Source of the DNA: Prochlorococcus sp. AG-347-K17
Lineage (GTDB): Bacteria > Cyanobacteriota > Cyanobacteriia > PCC-6307 > Cyanobiaceae
DNA length: 64,000 bases
Reading direction: 5' to 3'
Assembly (NCBI GenBank): GCA_003281385.1
Contig: QCCE01000001.1
Location: 124,001 to 188,000 of the forward strand
How positions within the stretch are numbered: the stretch's first letter is position 1; each line of letters starts with the position of its first letter. The notes under the pieces were generated by a model. The model ran no database searches and was not told the origin of the DNA. It saw nothing but the letters and a program-made list of their open reading frames with translations. Position numbers and translations under genes: made by a program. Below are positions 1 to 10,262 of the stretch, in pieces.

Positions 1-486
1 AGGATCAATTTGTTGACTAGTGTATTTTTTACTAAGGGAACCTGTTCCTGTATCTAAAAATTCTTCAACAAAAATTTCAATTATACTTCCATGAATTCTT
101 CTGTAGACCATATTAATATGATTATTTTTAACTCTATATTTATCACCTTGATTCTTACCTGAAACACACATTTCAATCCCACTTTCAGAATTTTTTAACA
201 AATTAAAATTATTTTCTGAATGCACTAATTCAAATTCTCTCTTTACCCTATGTATACAAACTTCAAATAACTGAGAGGCAATACTTTTAACAACTTTCTC
301 ATCTTCAATTTTTTGAATATTTGGTTTAAAGTCTTTACCTAATACGAATTCACCTTCTTGAATATTATTATTAGTCAAAAAAATACATTTACCTTGGTAA
401 CCAAAAAAATCATTCTTCCAAGTGTATCGATTTTCATAAGCCTTTCTGAAAATCTCCTTACAATTAATTTCTTTTAGATTATCCAT
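1..486 (-). CDS. DUF3386-like conserved cyanobacterial protein (3' end truncated by window edge)
   Basis: Manual reverse translation from ATG at 486: MDNLKEINCKEIFRKAYENRYTWKNDFFGYQGKCIF..., open to position 1. Confidence 0.6.
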   Translation of the reverse strand, partial: MDNLKEINCKEIFRKAYENRYTWKNDFFGYQGKCIFLTNNNIQEGEFVLGKDFKPNIQKIEDEKVVKSIASQLFEVCIHRVKREFELVHSENNFNLLKNSESGIEMCVSGKNQGDKYRVKNNHINMVYRRIHGSIIEIFVEEFLDTGTGSLSKKYTSQQIDP

Positions 487-517
487 AAATTTTTTTAATT
501 AATGAAATAATTCTACA

Positions 518-551
518 AAAAAAAACCTCCCTGCTAGAGGAGAGGTTTTTT
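518..551. terminator. Intrinsic terminator, likely bidirectional, between pcb and the DUF3386-like gene
   Basis: AAAAAACCTCCCT-GCTAG-AGGAGAGGTTTTTT stem-loop (one bulge) with A/T tracts on both sides. Confidence 0.8.
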
Positions 552-562
552 ATCAGATTAAA

Positions 563-1621
563 CTAGTTTTGAGTAATTTTTGTATTTTCAATATTGTCAA
601 AAGCTTGACCGATTTTCTTAAAGTCAAATCCCATTGCTCTTAGTGCGTGCCAAAGATGACCTTGTAAGAAAAAGAAACCCAAATAAAAATGAGTATTAGC
701 AAGCCAAGCTCTTGAGCTATATGCTCCTGAACCTAAATCTACCGTATCAGTAAAATATGGGGCGAATTCAAATTGAAGCTTTAAGGGTTCTCCATATAGA
801 TCAACTGGATATATGGTTGTATTTGAAGCACACCAAAAAGCAGCAACAAAAGCCATATAAGAAACACCAACAACTGAGTATGACAAAATTGCTTCAGCGC
901 CAAGTAATCCTTTGCCTTTAAATTCTGTATATTCTCCAAATTGTTTAGTACAAATATGGAAAACTCCTCCAATTATTTCAAGGAAAGCTAGGAAAGCATG
1001 TCCTCCCATAACATCTTCCAGACTATCTATTTTTAAAAAATCAAATTGATGATTCCAGATAGCAGCAATATCCAAATTGTAAATAACTTGTCTTGTAGAT
1101 CCTATTGCAGGGTCGTAAATTCCATGAATGCGAGCCCATTCAACGAACATAATTGCTCCAAGTCCAAGAAAGATTAGATGATGACCAAGAATAAAAGTTA
1201 ATTTATCTGGGTCATCCCATTCGAAATCAAATTTTTGTGGCTTACTATTTTCTGGGTAGTCTCCAAGATCACCTGCAAATTTGTTGGAATGTAATAATCC
1301 CCCAGCACCCAATACTGCTGAGAAAATTAGATGTAATGTGCAAATTACAACAATTCCATATGGTTCTGTAATAACACCATTTTCAATGCCACCAATTCCA
1401 ATACCCGCAAGGTGAGGTAAAACAATTGCTTTCTGTGCACCCATTGGAATACTGGCGTCGTAACGAGCTAATTCAAATAATCCAAAAGCTCCTGCCCAGA
1501 ACATCATTAGGCCTGCATGGGCAGCATGAGCAGCTATGAATTTACCTGAACGGCCAACAACACCAGAATTCCCTGCATACCAGTCATAGGTAACATCAGA
1601 TTTTCCGTAAGTTTGTAACAC
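563..1621 (-). CDS. pcb: Divinyl chlorophyll a/b binding light-harvesting protein (Pcb/IsiA family)
   Basis: MLQTYGKSDVTYDWYAGNSGVVGRSGKFIAAHAAHAGLMMFWAGAFGLFELARYD...; Pcb/CP43-like sequence. Confidence 0.95.
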   Translation of the reverse strand: MLQTYGKSDVTYDWYAGNSGVVGRSGKFIAAHAAHAGLMMFWAGAFGLFELARYDASIPMGAQKAIVLPHLAGIGIGGIENGVITEPYGIVVICTLHLIFSAVLGAGGLLHSNKFAGDLGDYPENSKPQKFDFEWDDPDKLTFILGHHLIFLGLGAIMFVEWARIHGIYDPAIGSTRQVIYNLDIAAIWNHQFDFLKIDSLEDVMGGHAFLAFLEIIGGVFHICTKQFGEYTEFKGKGLLGAEAILSYSVVGVSYMAFVAAFWCASNTTIYPVDLYGEPLKLQFEFAPYFTDTVDLGSGAYSSRAWLANTHFYLGFFFLQGHLWHALRAMGFDFKKIGQAFDNIENTKITQN

Positions 1622-1764
1622 TTGATTTAAGTAAACAGCAAATTGAGCTTATTGCTTATCAGTATTGTTTTTACATGTTCTTTACAGATTTAATTACTTA
1701 TGTAAAAAAAACATATGGTGAAAGAACAAATGTTACAAATTTGGAAAGAAATATCTGAAAAAGC

Positions 1765-2289
1765 TTACGCCAATGAAGGGATTTCACCCTTTAGCTGAGA
1801 AGCCCATGTTTCAAGACGCGAATCAGTCAAATCAGATTCGCTATCCTCATCAAGAGGTAATCCACAAAAGCTTTCTCCAATCACACTTTTAGACTCATCA
1901 AATGTATAAGAAGATTTATCTACGTAACCTACCATTTCGGCGCCTGCTTTTGTGAAATAGCTATGAAGTTCTTCCATTGCGTCGCAATAGTTTTCTGTGT
2001 ATGTAGAAGAATCTCCTAAACCAAAAATTGCGACCTTTTTACCTGATAAACTTAGTTCACCAATATCCTCTAAGATTGAATCCCAAGCAGTTCCCGACCT
2101 TTCTTCATCGGCACCAGTATTCCAAGTAGGTATCCCGCAGATAATTCCATCAAGGCCCTCAAATTCTGAAAGATCATCCACATCAGATACATCTTTAGGT
2201 GCTTCTGCTGATGAGATAAAGTTGTGAAGACGATCAGCTACGTCCTCAGTTTTTCCAGTTGTAGTTGCGTAATAAATTCCTACAGTCAT
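1765..2289 (-). CDS. isiB: Flavodoxin
   Basis: MTVGIYYATTTGKTEDVADRL, GIPTWNTGADEERSGTAWD, FGLGDSSTYTENYCDAM: long-chain flavodoxin motifs. Confidence 0.95.
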   Translation of the reverse strand: MTVGIYYATTTGKTEDVADRLHNFISSAEAPKDVSDVDDLSEFEGLDGIICGIPTWNTGADEERSGTAWDSILEDIGELSLSGKKVAIFGLGDSSTYTENYCDAMEELHSYFTKAGAEMVGYVDKSSYTFDESKSVIGESFCGLPLDEDSESDLTDSRLETWASQLKGEIPSLA

Positions 2290-2429
2290 AACTTCAAAAT
2301 GTTTACACTAAAATAATAAAATCTAAAAACGTTAAATAAATTTCTTTAAAAACTTTTTCAAGTAAAATTTTATACCAATCAAGGTAAGAAAAATTTTTTG
2401 AGAATAATTTATAAAACATTTAAATCATC

Positions 2430-3164
2430 GTGACTGACAAATTTCAAAATAATATTAAAAATTTGGTTGAAGAATTTAACTTAAATGGACAGAAAAAATT
2501 CAAATTAATTGTTTTATTAGGTTTATTGGGAGATTTTGATAGCTTTGAATATGCAATTAATCTAAAAAGCTTTATAGATCATAATCGAGATAAAAATTTA
2601 GATATTTTTGCAATTGCTATTGGGAACCAAATTGGAAAAGAAAAATTCTGTAACTTTACAGGTTTTCGTAAAGAAAATTTAATAGTTGTTTCCAATAACC
2701 AAATCCATAATAATCTTAAAGTTTCAAGAGGATTAGATATAGGTTTAGGGGGTTGGATCAATATGCTTTTAATGTTGTCTGGAATAAATTCTTTTAAAAC
2801 AATCAAAGAAGTTATCAGAGGTTATATTGGAGATCGCAAAGCGAAGCAAATCTATTCGGAATTTGACAAAATTGAAGTTTTAAAATTTCTAAAATTTTCA
2901 GGTAATTCATTTAGACAGGTTTTCGGGGAGGGTTATTTGAGACCATTTGAATTGGCAACATTTAGATTGAATAATATGAATGAAATAATTCAAAATTGGA
3001 GTGATTATATTCTTAATGAAAAATACCTTCCTCAAAGAGGGGCTTCTTTTCTGTTGAATGATAAAAATCAAATTATTTATAAATTTTTTTCAAATGATGT
3101 TCTTGGATATTCATCAAACATGAGAGATCCCTTAGGATTTTTGAATGATCTAATCAAAGAATAG
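2430..3164 (+). CDS. AhpC/TSA (peroxiredoxin-like) family protein
   Basis: 244 aa ORF, GTG start; thioredoxin-fold-like N-terminus, resembles cyanobacterial AhpC/TSA antioxidant-like proteins. Confidence 0.55.
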   Translation: MTDKFQNNIKNLVEEFNLNGQKKFKLIVLLGLLGDFDSFEYAINLKSFIDHNRDKNLDIFAIAIGNQIGKEKFCNFTGFRKENLIVVSNNQIHNNLKVSRGLDIGLGGWINMLLMLSGINSFKTIKEVIRGYIGDRKAKQIYSEFDKIEVLKFLKFSGNSFRQVFGEGYLRPFELATFRLNNMNEIIQNWSDYILNEKYLPQRGASFLLNDKNQIIYKFFSNDVLGYSSNMRDPLGFLNDLIKE

Positions 3165-3179
3165 TTTTAAAAATATTTT

Positions 3180-3443
3180 ATGAATGTAGATATATTTGGA
3201 TATTTTGCAGCAATTTTAACAACAGCAGCATTTCTTCCTCAATTGATAAAAACTTTAAAAACCAAAAAGGCCGATGATGTTTCTTTGACAACATTAATAA
3301 TGTTTATTATTGGTGTTTTGTCTTGGATTATTTACGGTTATAAAATTTCTTCTGCGCCAATATTGATAGCAAATTTAATTACACTTATCTTAAACTTAAT
3401 GATATTAATCTCTAAAGTATATTTTTCAAGAAAACTAAATTGA
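3180..3443 (+). CDS. SemiSWEET / PQ-loop transporter
   Basis: GYFAAILTTAAFLPQLIKTLKTKKADDVSL...; 87 aa three-TM PQ-loop protein. Confidence 0.8.
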   Translation: MNVDIFGYFAAILTTAAFLPQLIKTLKTKKADDVSLTTLIMFIIGVLSWIIYGYKISSAPILIANLITLILNLMILISKVYFSRKLN

Positions 3444-3511
3444 GTAAATTTTTTTAAAAGTAATAAACTTTAGATTTATTACTTAAATCTTGATTAAAAT
3501 AGAACAAAAGT

Positions 3512-3745
3512 ATGTTGATCTTGAAAACTTCAAAATGCTGGGTTTGGTTTAAAGGAAGTCTAAACAATAATGGATATTGGAAAGAAGGTTTTACATGTAC
3601 CTTTGATGAGAATCCTGGAGTTTTAATAGAAAGTCCTGCTTACGTAACTTGTCGGGTTCCTTCCTGGAGAATCTTGACTAAAGAACCAGAAAATTTATGT
3701 AAATCTCCTCTGATTCCTGATAAAGCAATCTGGAAAATAATTTAA
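3512..3745 (+). CDS. Hypothetical protein (77 aa)
   Basis: Complete ORF between flanking genes; no recognised domain. Confidence 0.5.
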   Translation: MLILKTSKCWVWFKGSLNNNGYWKEGFTCTFDENPGVLIESPAYVTCRVPSWRILTKEPENLCKSPLIPDKAIWKII

Positions 3746-3950
3746 ATTCTCAATGAATAATAAAAAACTTTTTGACTGGACTACGGCGAGTTAATATTGC
3801 TTTTATAAATATTTAATTAATACCATCTACTCACTTTTCATAAATATTATCCCTTTTTTAATATTTGGTTTTCTTCTTGGGAAAAAGAATCCAAAGATTT
3901 CAAAATATATTGCAAGACCTCTAATAAGATTTGGCATTCCATTAAGTGTA

Positions 3951-4736
3951 ATGGGTCTCTTATTAAAGGAAGGTATAGATATAAACCTAATTAAAAGCGC
4001 ATTTTTAGCATTCTCCATAATTGGATTTTTAATAACTTTAATAAATATAATCCCAGTATTTAAAAAGAGGCTTCCTAATTACACATTGCAGCTGGCAGGC
4101 CTAATAGGTAATACATCATTTCTTGGAATACCAATTGCGATAGCTCTTCTACCTTCAACAACTATAAACTTTACTATTGGATTTGATTTAGGAACAACAC
4201 TTTTCGCTTGGATATTTGGACCTTTTTTTCTTCAAGAAAAATCCAAATATAAGAATATCCCAAACATCAAAGGATTATTAAATGCATTGATAAATAGTCC
4301 TGCATCAAGAGGGATTATTGGTGTCCTTCTCGCCTATCTTTTCCAAGTAGATGAAATTTTAGGCAATTACCTTTGGATTCCTGCAAGATTAGTTATTGCA
4401 TTGGCAATAATTATTGTAGGCACAAGACTTGGAATAATCACCAATCAAAATGAGAAGTTTTTGGATCTAAATGAAGAAATTAAACTTTCGATTTTATTGA
4501 AGTTAGTTATTCTTCCCTTTATTATTTTTTTAGCAAGCAAATTCTTAAATTTTAACTTCTATCAATCATCTGCAGTAATTCTTCAAGCAGGAACCCCAAC
4601 GGCAATATCCACAATATTAATGGCAGAGGCCTATGGTGTAAAACAAAAAATAGCTTCAAAAATTCTTTTTACTACAACTTTAATTTCAATAATTACAATT
4701 CCTTTTTTAAAAGTGTTTATGAATTTATTTCTTTAA
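3951..4736 (+). CDS. AEC (auxin efflux carrier) family permease; open frame and plausible N-terminal TM continue upstream to about 3795
   Basis: LAGLIGNTSFLGIPIAIALLP, QAGTPTAISTILMAEAYG motifs; same frame open 3795-3950. Confidence 0.75.
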   Translation: MGLLLKEGIDINLIKSAFLAFSIIGFLITLINIIPVFKKRLPNYTLQLAGLIGNTSFLGIPIAIALLPSTTINFTIGFDLGTTLFAWIFGPFFLQEKSKYKNIPNIKGLLNALINSPASRGIIGVLLAYLFQVDEILGNYLWIPARLVIALAIIIVGTRLGIITNQNEKFLDLNEEIKLSILLKLVILPFIIFLASKFLNFNFYQSSAVILQAGTPTAISTILMAEAYGVKQKIASKILFTTTLISIITIPFLKVFMNLFL

Positions 4737-4826
4737 ACTTGGATGAAGGTCTTGAATATGAGCATGATTAATGAAAATTGTAAAGATTATATCCTGATAA
4801 CTAAATAATGTCTTAAGATTTAAGTT

Positions 4827-5078
4827 ATGAAGTCAGCAAATCCTGAAAATGAATATATCCCTCTAGATCTTAGGATTTCTGTGAGGAGGGATACTTTAAG
4901 GCTTATCTCAGAGATGGCTCAAGATATGGGAATAAGCATTAATGAAGTTTTTAGTTTTTTAGCTGAAGATTCTGTAATCGATCTCGAATTAATGGAAGAT
5001 TTGAATAAAATTGATATCCCAAGCAAGTGCAGCATTGATGATCTAAAGAATGCTCTTCTTAAAAAAAGACTTTGTTAA
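4827..5078 (+). CDS. Conserved hypothetical, ribbon-helix-helix/CopG-like
   Basis: IPLDLRISVRRDTLRLISEMAQDMGISINEVFSFLAED resembles an RHH fold. Confidence 0.5.
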   Translation: MKSANPENEYIPLDLRISVRRDTLRLISEMAQDMGISINEVFSFLAEDSVIDLELMEDLNKIDIPSKCSIDDLKNALLKKRLC

Positions 5079-6880
5079 AATTTTTCAACTTTTCTATTTT
5101 TCCAATCAGATTTATAACCACTTTTCAACAAAAATTTCGAATACTTATTTAAATCACTTTTTTGAATCCGCCATAAATTATAAATCCCAAATTTGCCCAA
5201 TTTTTGATGATTAATATTTGACCATTGCTGTAGGCGTGAAGAGTATTCATCGATCACAACCAAAAGAGATTTGTATTCATAATCGGGTTGATCCTCATAA
5301 TTTTCTCTCCTATCAGTAATTAACCTTTCTGACAAGTTAATTAATCCCTCTTCAGTGCTTGGTTCATAAAAAACTATTTGTCTTGAATAATAATGTAATG
5401 AAGGTTTTCTTATCCCGATCATTGCTAAAGTTTCCCTCCCCTCTCTTATATCTAAAATTAATTTTGAGATATTCCTTAAAGGTAATTGCCTTGAAGTATC
5501 TGCTAATTTTCTAATTGGCGACATCAAAAAAGATTGTCCAAATAAAAGTAAAATTTGAAGATAAAGAAGGATATTTTTAGATTTTAAAGAAAATAAAATT
5601 ATTGCAAGAAATGTAAATGAAGAGAAAAACAATTTAGCTTTGAAAATAATCCCCGAGCTTAAAAGTTCAGATGCAAGATTAGGCATTTCGGGATCATTAA
5701 TTGAAATCAACCAAATATTTGAGAAAAAGAATGCTATTGAGATGCCAAACAAAATTAAAATGTTAAAAATCCAGAAATATAAATAACTTTTGTTGTGATT
5801 TTTTAAGCTTATAAAGCTATTACTTATTAATAATGCAGCTGCTGGAATAGCTGGCAACCAATAGCTAGGAAGTTTCGTCGCAGAAATACTGAAGAAGATT
5901 AAAACTGAGGTTAACCAGCATAGAGAAAATGTGTAAAGAGTTTCATTGACCTTGCAACTTTCTTTCGGACTTTGTAAGAAATCTTTGAGAGTTGTAAATA
6001 TACCGTGAAACAAAAAGGGGGTGAATGGTAATGAAGCCAATATCATTATGTATAGAAAAAACCAAAATGGTTCTGCATGATTATTTACAACTGATGTATA
6101 TCTTTGAAAATTATGATATCCAAAAAAGTTGTCCCAAAAAGGCTTTCCTTCTTTTATTAGTTCTAAGACATACCATGGGAGGCATATTAAGCTTGTGATT
6201 AAAAAACCTTTCTTAGGGTTTATCTTACAGAACAACCTTTCCCTATCATTCTGACTTAATAAAAAAGATGTAAGAGTCAACGTTGCCAAAAGAAACGCAA
6301 CAGGTCCTTTAGTCAAAATTGCTAACCCCAAAAATATCCATGCCGAGATACATTGATCATTCTTATCACTCGCCATTCTTCTCCAAAACAAAAGCAAGCT
6401 TATTCCCAGAGTTCCGGTTAAAAGAGCATCACTAACTGCAGTTCTACTCCAGATGATTATTAATGGCGAAAGAGCAAAGCCTAATGATGCGACTATTGGT
6501 GTGAGGAATTGCCTATCGCCCTTTTGTGGCCAACAAAACATCGTATCTCCAATCATCAACATTAAAAATAATGATGCCAAAGCTGAAGGAAGTCTCGCTG
6601 AGAGTGTCCCGAAACTATCCCAAATCTCGTTTTTCGGTAATGAGTAAAAAAAACCCATTAGCCAATAAATTAATGGAGGCTTATCAAACCGGAAAATTCC
6701 ATTAACTTTTGGAGTTAACCAGTCACCAGATTCACTCATCGCCCTTGCCGCAGTAGCAAATAAAGGGGGAGTTTCATCAACCAGTCCTGTTGTACCTAAA
6801 CCTAAAATAAATATGATGATCCCAGAAATTAAAACTATTGTTGAATTAAAAAGCCTTTTTTTTGAGTTCAGAAGAATCAT
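5075..6880 (-). CDS. GT39-like (ArnT/dolichyl-P-mannose type) membrane glycosyltransferase
   Basis: 601 aa; LVDETPPLFATAARAMSESGDWLTPKVNGIFRFDKPPLIYWLMG motif plus many TMs. Confidence 0.85.
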   Translation of the reverse strand: MILLNSKKRLFNSTIVLISGIIIFILGLGTTGLVDETPPLFATAARAMSESGDWLTPKVNGIFRFDKPPLIYWLMGFFYSLPKNEIWDSFGTLSARLPSALASLFLMLMIGDTMFCWPQKGDRQFLTPIVASLGFALSPLIIIWSRTAVSDALLTGTLGISLLLFWRRMASDKNDQCISAWIFLGLAILTKGPVAFLLATLTLTSFLLSQNDRERLFCKINPKKGFLITSLICLPWYVLELIKEGKPFWDNFFGYHNFQRYTSVVNNHAEPFWFFLYIMILASLPFTPFLFHGIFTTLKDFLQSPKESCKVNETLYTFSLCWLTSVLIFFSISATKLPSYWLPAIPAAALLISNSFISLKNHNKSYLYFWIFNILILFGISIAFFFSNIWLISINDPEMPNLASELLSSGIIFKAKLFFSSFTFLAIILFSLKSKNILLYLQILLLFGQSFLMSPIRKLADTSRQLPLRNISKLILDIREGRETLAMIGIRKPSLHYYSRQIVFYEPSTEEGLINLSERLITDRRENYEDQPDYEYKSLLVVIDEYSSRLQQWSNINHQKLGKFGIYNLWRIQKSDLNKYSKFLLKSGYKSDWKNRKVEKF

Positions 6881-6893
6881 TTAATATATAAAT

Positions 6894-7970
6894 TTATTTA
6901 TATTCGATAATTACCTTATTAAGCCAGTTCACAACCTTGTTAGCAAATATATCTGCGGAGGCATTTTTTTCTACCCATTCTCTACAATTTTTGCGATTAA
7001 TTTTTTGAATAATATTTGCGTAGTAAAGCAGAGTTTCTTTATCATCTGGCTTAGAAAGATAGCCTGTGTGTCCATGCTGAATAATTTCACTAGGCCCTCC
7101 CCTTTTGTAAGCTACAACAGGCACACCACAGGCTAAAGCTTCAACAATAACGTTCCCATATGCCTCATTCCATTTCGGGGTATTGAGCAACCCTCTGCAT
7201 TTACCAAGTTCTTCTTGTAATTTATCAGTTGGTAAAAACCCCTTCCAATCTATAGCTCCTTTGGGGAATGATTTTTCTATCTTTGACGCATACGTCTCAT
7301 CTTCTATAAAACCCCAAACTTTTAATTTTTCGCCAAGTTTATTTGCCACATAAACTGCATCCTCCAAACCTTTCTCAGGAGCCACTCTTCCAACCCATGC
7401 CAAGGGTCCCTGCACTGAATCTTGAAAAATATAATTATCTAAATTAAACCCATTCCCAATAATTGTTGGTTCTTTTATGAATGGATAATCCTTAGCTTGC
7501 ATTTGTGAATGAAATGCAAAATTTTTTGGATATTTAGCATATACCTTGGAGATTAAATTTCTAATTACTAAACTTTCAGAACCCATACTAATAATGTGTG
7601 CAATGGGTATATCTAAATTTATAGTCATCCAAATTGGCAACCAATCATAGGACATGTTTAACAATACATCTGCATGTTTTGCAATATCTAAGCCCTTTTC
7701 AAGCATTCCTGCCAAAAGAGAATTGTCTGGGATACTGACAGGAGAATAGTAATTTTGATGCTGCCAACTAATTTGATCTTCACCTTCTACATAATGTAAT
7801 TTTGCTTTTACATTAATTTCATGTAACTTAGATTTTTTTGGAGCCACAACATCTACAGAATGTCCTAATGAAATCAAACCTGAAACTAAAGAATTCAAAG
7901 TTAATTCAACTCCACCACCTTTGCCGCTCCCCAAGAATCCTATTGGAGTACTGATCAAAACTATTCGCAT
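6894..7970 (-). CDS. GT4/GT1-type glycosyltransferase
   Basis: GGGVELTLNSLVSGLISLGHSV...; C-terminal EALACGVPVVAYKRGGPSEII. Confidence 0.88.
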   Translation of the reverse strand: MRIVLISTPIGFLGSGKGGGVELTLNSLVSGLISLGHSVDVVAPKKSKLHEINVKAKLHYVEGEDQISWQHQNYYSPVSIPDNSLLAGMLEKGLDIAKHADVLLNMSYDWLPIWMTINLDIPIAHIISMGSESLVIRNLISKVYAKYPKNFAFHSQMQAKDYPFIKEPTIIGNGFNLDNYIFQDSVQGPLAWVGRVAPEKGLEDAVYVANKLGEKLKVWGFIEDETYASKIEKSFPKGAIDWKGFLPTDKLQEELGKCRGLLNTPKWNEAYGNVIVEALACGVPVVAYKRGGPSEIIQHGHTGYLSKPDDKETLLYYANIIQKINRKNCREWVEKNASADIFANKVVNWLNKVIIEYK

Positions 7971-7998
7971 TATTAGACTTTTTACAAAAAGATACTAA

Positions 7999-8940
7999 TT
8001 AAATAGTAGTATCAGAAAATTTATTTTCCCATAAACTCTTTCTCTGGCTTACAAAAAATACCGAGATAAGAACAAACACCACTCCTATCCACTGAACAAC
8101 TGTGAGCCGTTCATCTAACCAAACACCTCCACTTAAAAGAGCAAATACAGGAGTTAAAAATGCAAGAGTACTAAAACCAGTTATTTCTTTATTATTGGCA
8201 AAGTAGAAAAACAATCCATACGCAATGGCTCCTCCAAAAATACTTGCAAATGACATAAGTCCCCAATCAAATAGTGACCAATCTGGGATTATTTTGAAAC
8301 TTGATTGTAAGCAGTGCTTAATAATTAAGGGGAAACTCCCTAAAACCATGTGCCAACCTGTAACTGCAATTGGATCACTTTTAGTACAAGTAAATCTTAT
8401 TAAAATCGTTCCCAATGCCATAGCTAGAGAAGCTGCAAGCATCCAAAGTTCTCCAAAGTTAAAAGCGACATCATTAATAGAATTATCAGACATCAAAAAC
8501 CAATTTCCTAAAAATTCTTGTGGAACTCCTAAAAATATTATTCCTCCCAATCCAAAAAGAAGTCCTAACCATCCAATTGGATTAATTAAATTTCCAAAAA
8601 TTGCTCTTGCTAAAATAGCTACCAAAAGTGGTTGAGAATCAATTAAAACAGAACCTAACCCTGCTCCAGTTTTTTCAATACCATAAGTTAAAAATAGTTG
8701 AAAGAAAGTGGCATCGACAATAGTAAATACTAAAAACCACTTCAAATCGCACTTATAAATTTTTAAATCTCTTTTAAACAAATATGTTGTTATTAGAACA
8801 AGAATACCAGCAGGAAGTAATCTTAAAGAAGCCACAAACTCCGGCCCAGCACTAGATACTAAGGGAGTCATAGCCGCCATTGAAGTACCCCAAAGTGCAA
8901 AAGGGAGTATCATTAAAAACCAATTTAGGATTGAATTCAT
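7999..8940 (-). CDS. EamA/DMT superfamily transporter
   Basis: Two EamA-like repeats: LPFALWGTSMAAMTPLV, FLTPVFALLSGGVWLDERLTVVQWIGVVFVLISV. Confidence 0.88.
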   Translation of the reverse strand: MNSILNWFLMILPFALWGTSMAAMTPLVSSAGPEFVASLRLLPAGILVLITTYLFKRDLKIYKCDLKWFLVFTIVDATFFQLFLTYGIEKTGAGLGSVLIDSQPLLVAILARAIFGNLINPIGWLGLLFGLGGIIFLGVPQEFLGNWFLMSDNSINDVAFNFGELWMLAASLAMALGTILIRFTCTKSDPIAVTGWHMVLGSFPLIIKHCLQSSFKIIPDWSLFDWGLMSFASIFGGAIAYGLFFYFANNKEITGFSTLAFLTPVFALLSGGVWLDERLTVVQWIGVVFVLISVFFVSQRKSLWENKFSDTTI

Positions 8941-8992
8941 TAGGTCTGCTGATAATCTTTTTAAAGTAGTTTTATGAATTTACCTTAAAAGA

Positions 8993-9802
8993 ATGATTTG
9001 GCCTTTTAGACGAAAATCAAAAAAAAGAATGGCTCGTATAGTAATTGATGAGCCAATTACAAGTTCAACAAGAGTTTCTGTCCTTAAAGCTCTTAAACAA
9101 ATTGAGGATAGAGAATTTCCTGCTTTAATCGTGAGAATTGATTCGCCAGGCGGTACTGTTGGAGATAGCCAAGAAATATATTCTGCTATTAAAAGAGTAA
9201 AAGAAAAAGGATGTAAAGTCATCGCTAGCTTTGGGAACATCTCAGCATCTGGAGGTGTTTATATTGGTGTTGCATCTGACAAAATAGTTGCTAATCCAGG
9301 AACAATTACGGGATCTATTGGTGTGATTATAAGAGGAAATAATTTATCAGAATTATTAGATAAAATTGGCATTAAATTCGAAACTGTTAAAAGCGGTTTA
9401 TTTAAGGATATACTTTCTCCTGATAAGCCTTTAAGTGAGGAAGGAAGGAAATTGCTTCAAGGCCTTATTGATGAAAGCTACAACCAATTTACTGAAGCTG
9501 TTGCTGAAGGAAGAAATTTACCTGTTGAAGAAGTTAGGAAATTTGCTGATGGAAGGATTTTCACTGGTACTCAAGCTAAAGAATTAGGACTAGTTGATGA
9601 GGTTGGAGATGAATTTGTTGCTAGGGAACTAGCTGCAGAAATGGTTAATATTGATCCCAAAATGCAGCCCTTAACTTTTGGTAAGAAAAAGAAGAAAATA
9701 CTTGGTCTAATCCCTGGAAGTAGAATGATTGAAAAAATTATCAATAACATCTTTTTTGAGTTTGACTCATCAAATAAAGTACTTTGGTTATATAAGCCTT
9801 AA
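8993..9802 (+). CDS. sppA: Signal peptide peptidase SppA
   Basis: ALIVRIDSPGGTVGDSQEIY, SASGGVYIGVASDKIVANPGTITGSIGVI. Confidence 0.93.
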   Translation: MIWPFRRKSKKRMARIVIDEPITSSTRVSVLKALKQIEDREFPALIVRIDSPGGTVGDSQEIYSAIKRVKEKGCKVIASFGNISASGGVYIGVASDKIVANPGTITGSIGVIIRGNNLSELLDKIGIKFETVKSGLFKDILSPDKPLSEEGRKLLQGLIDESYNQFTEAVAEGRNLPVEEVRKFADGRIFTGTQAKELGLVDEVGDEFVARELAAEMVNIDPKMQPLTFGKKKKKILGLIPGSRMIEKIINNIFFEFDSSNKVLWLYKP

Positions 9803-9808
9803 ATCTAA

Positions 9809-10192
9809 ATGTCTGAAAAAATGAAAGATGATTATAAAGTTGTATTTATTCGTGGAGCTACTACAGCATCTGGGAATTCTGTTAAGGAAATTGAAGTTGC
9901 AGTAGTGGAATTGATTAATGAAATGATTTCACGCAACAATCTTATTAAGACAAACATTTTATCCATTACATTCACCGCAACAAAAGATTTAGATGCATGT
10001 TTCCCTGCTTCTGTGGCAAGAAAATTTAATGGACTTGATTCAGTAGCATTTATAGACTGCCAACAAATGTACGTATCCAGTGATATTGATTTTTGTATAA
10101 GAATTATGGCTCAAGTTTTATTGCCACCCAATTACCCAGTAAAGCATCCCTATTTAAGAGGCGCTGCAATATTAAGAACCGATAGATGTTAA
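9809..10192 (+). CDS. aroH: Monofunctional chorismate mutase, AroH class
   Basis: VFIRGATTASGNSVKEIEVAVVELINEMISRNNL, HPYLRGAAILRTD. Confidence 0.9.
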   Translation: MSEKMKDDYKVVFIRGATTASGNSVKEIEVAVVELINEMISRNNLIKTNILSITFTATKDLDACFPASVARKFNGLDSVAFIDCQQMYVSSDIDFCIRIMAQVLLPPNYPVKHPYLRGAAILRTDRC

Positions 10193-10262
10193 CCTTAGTA
10201 AAACTTTTTTCCGCTTAAAATTTGATTAGCACGAAATCAACCCTTAAAAATTAATTAACTCA

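Noticed and set aside
8225-8635. 136 aa plus-strand ORF antisense to the DMT transporter
   Set aside because: Shadow ORF of a well-supported EamA transporter; proline/isoleucine-rich composition expected from reverse reading.
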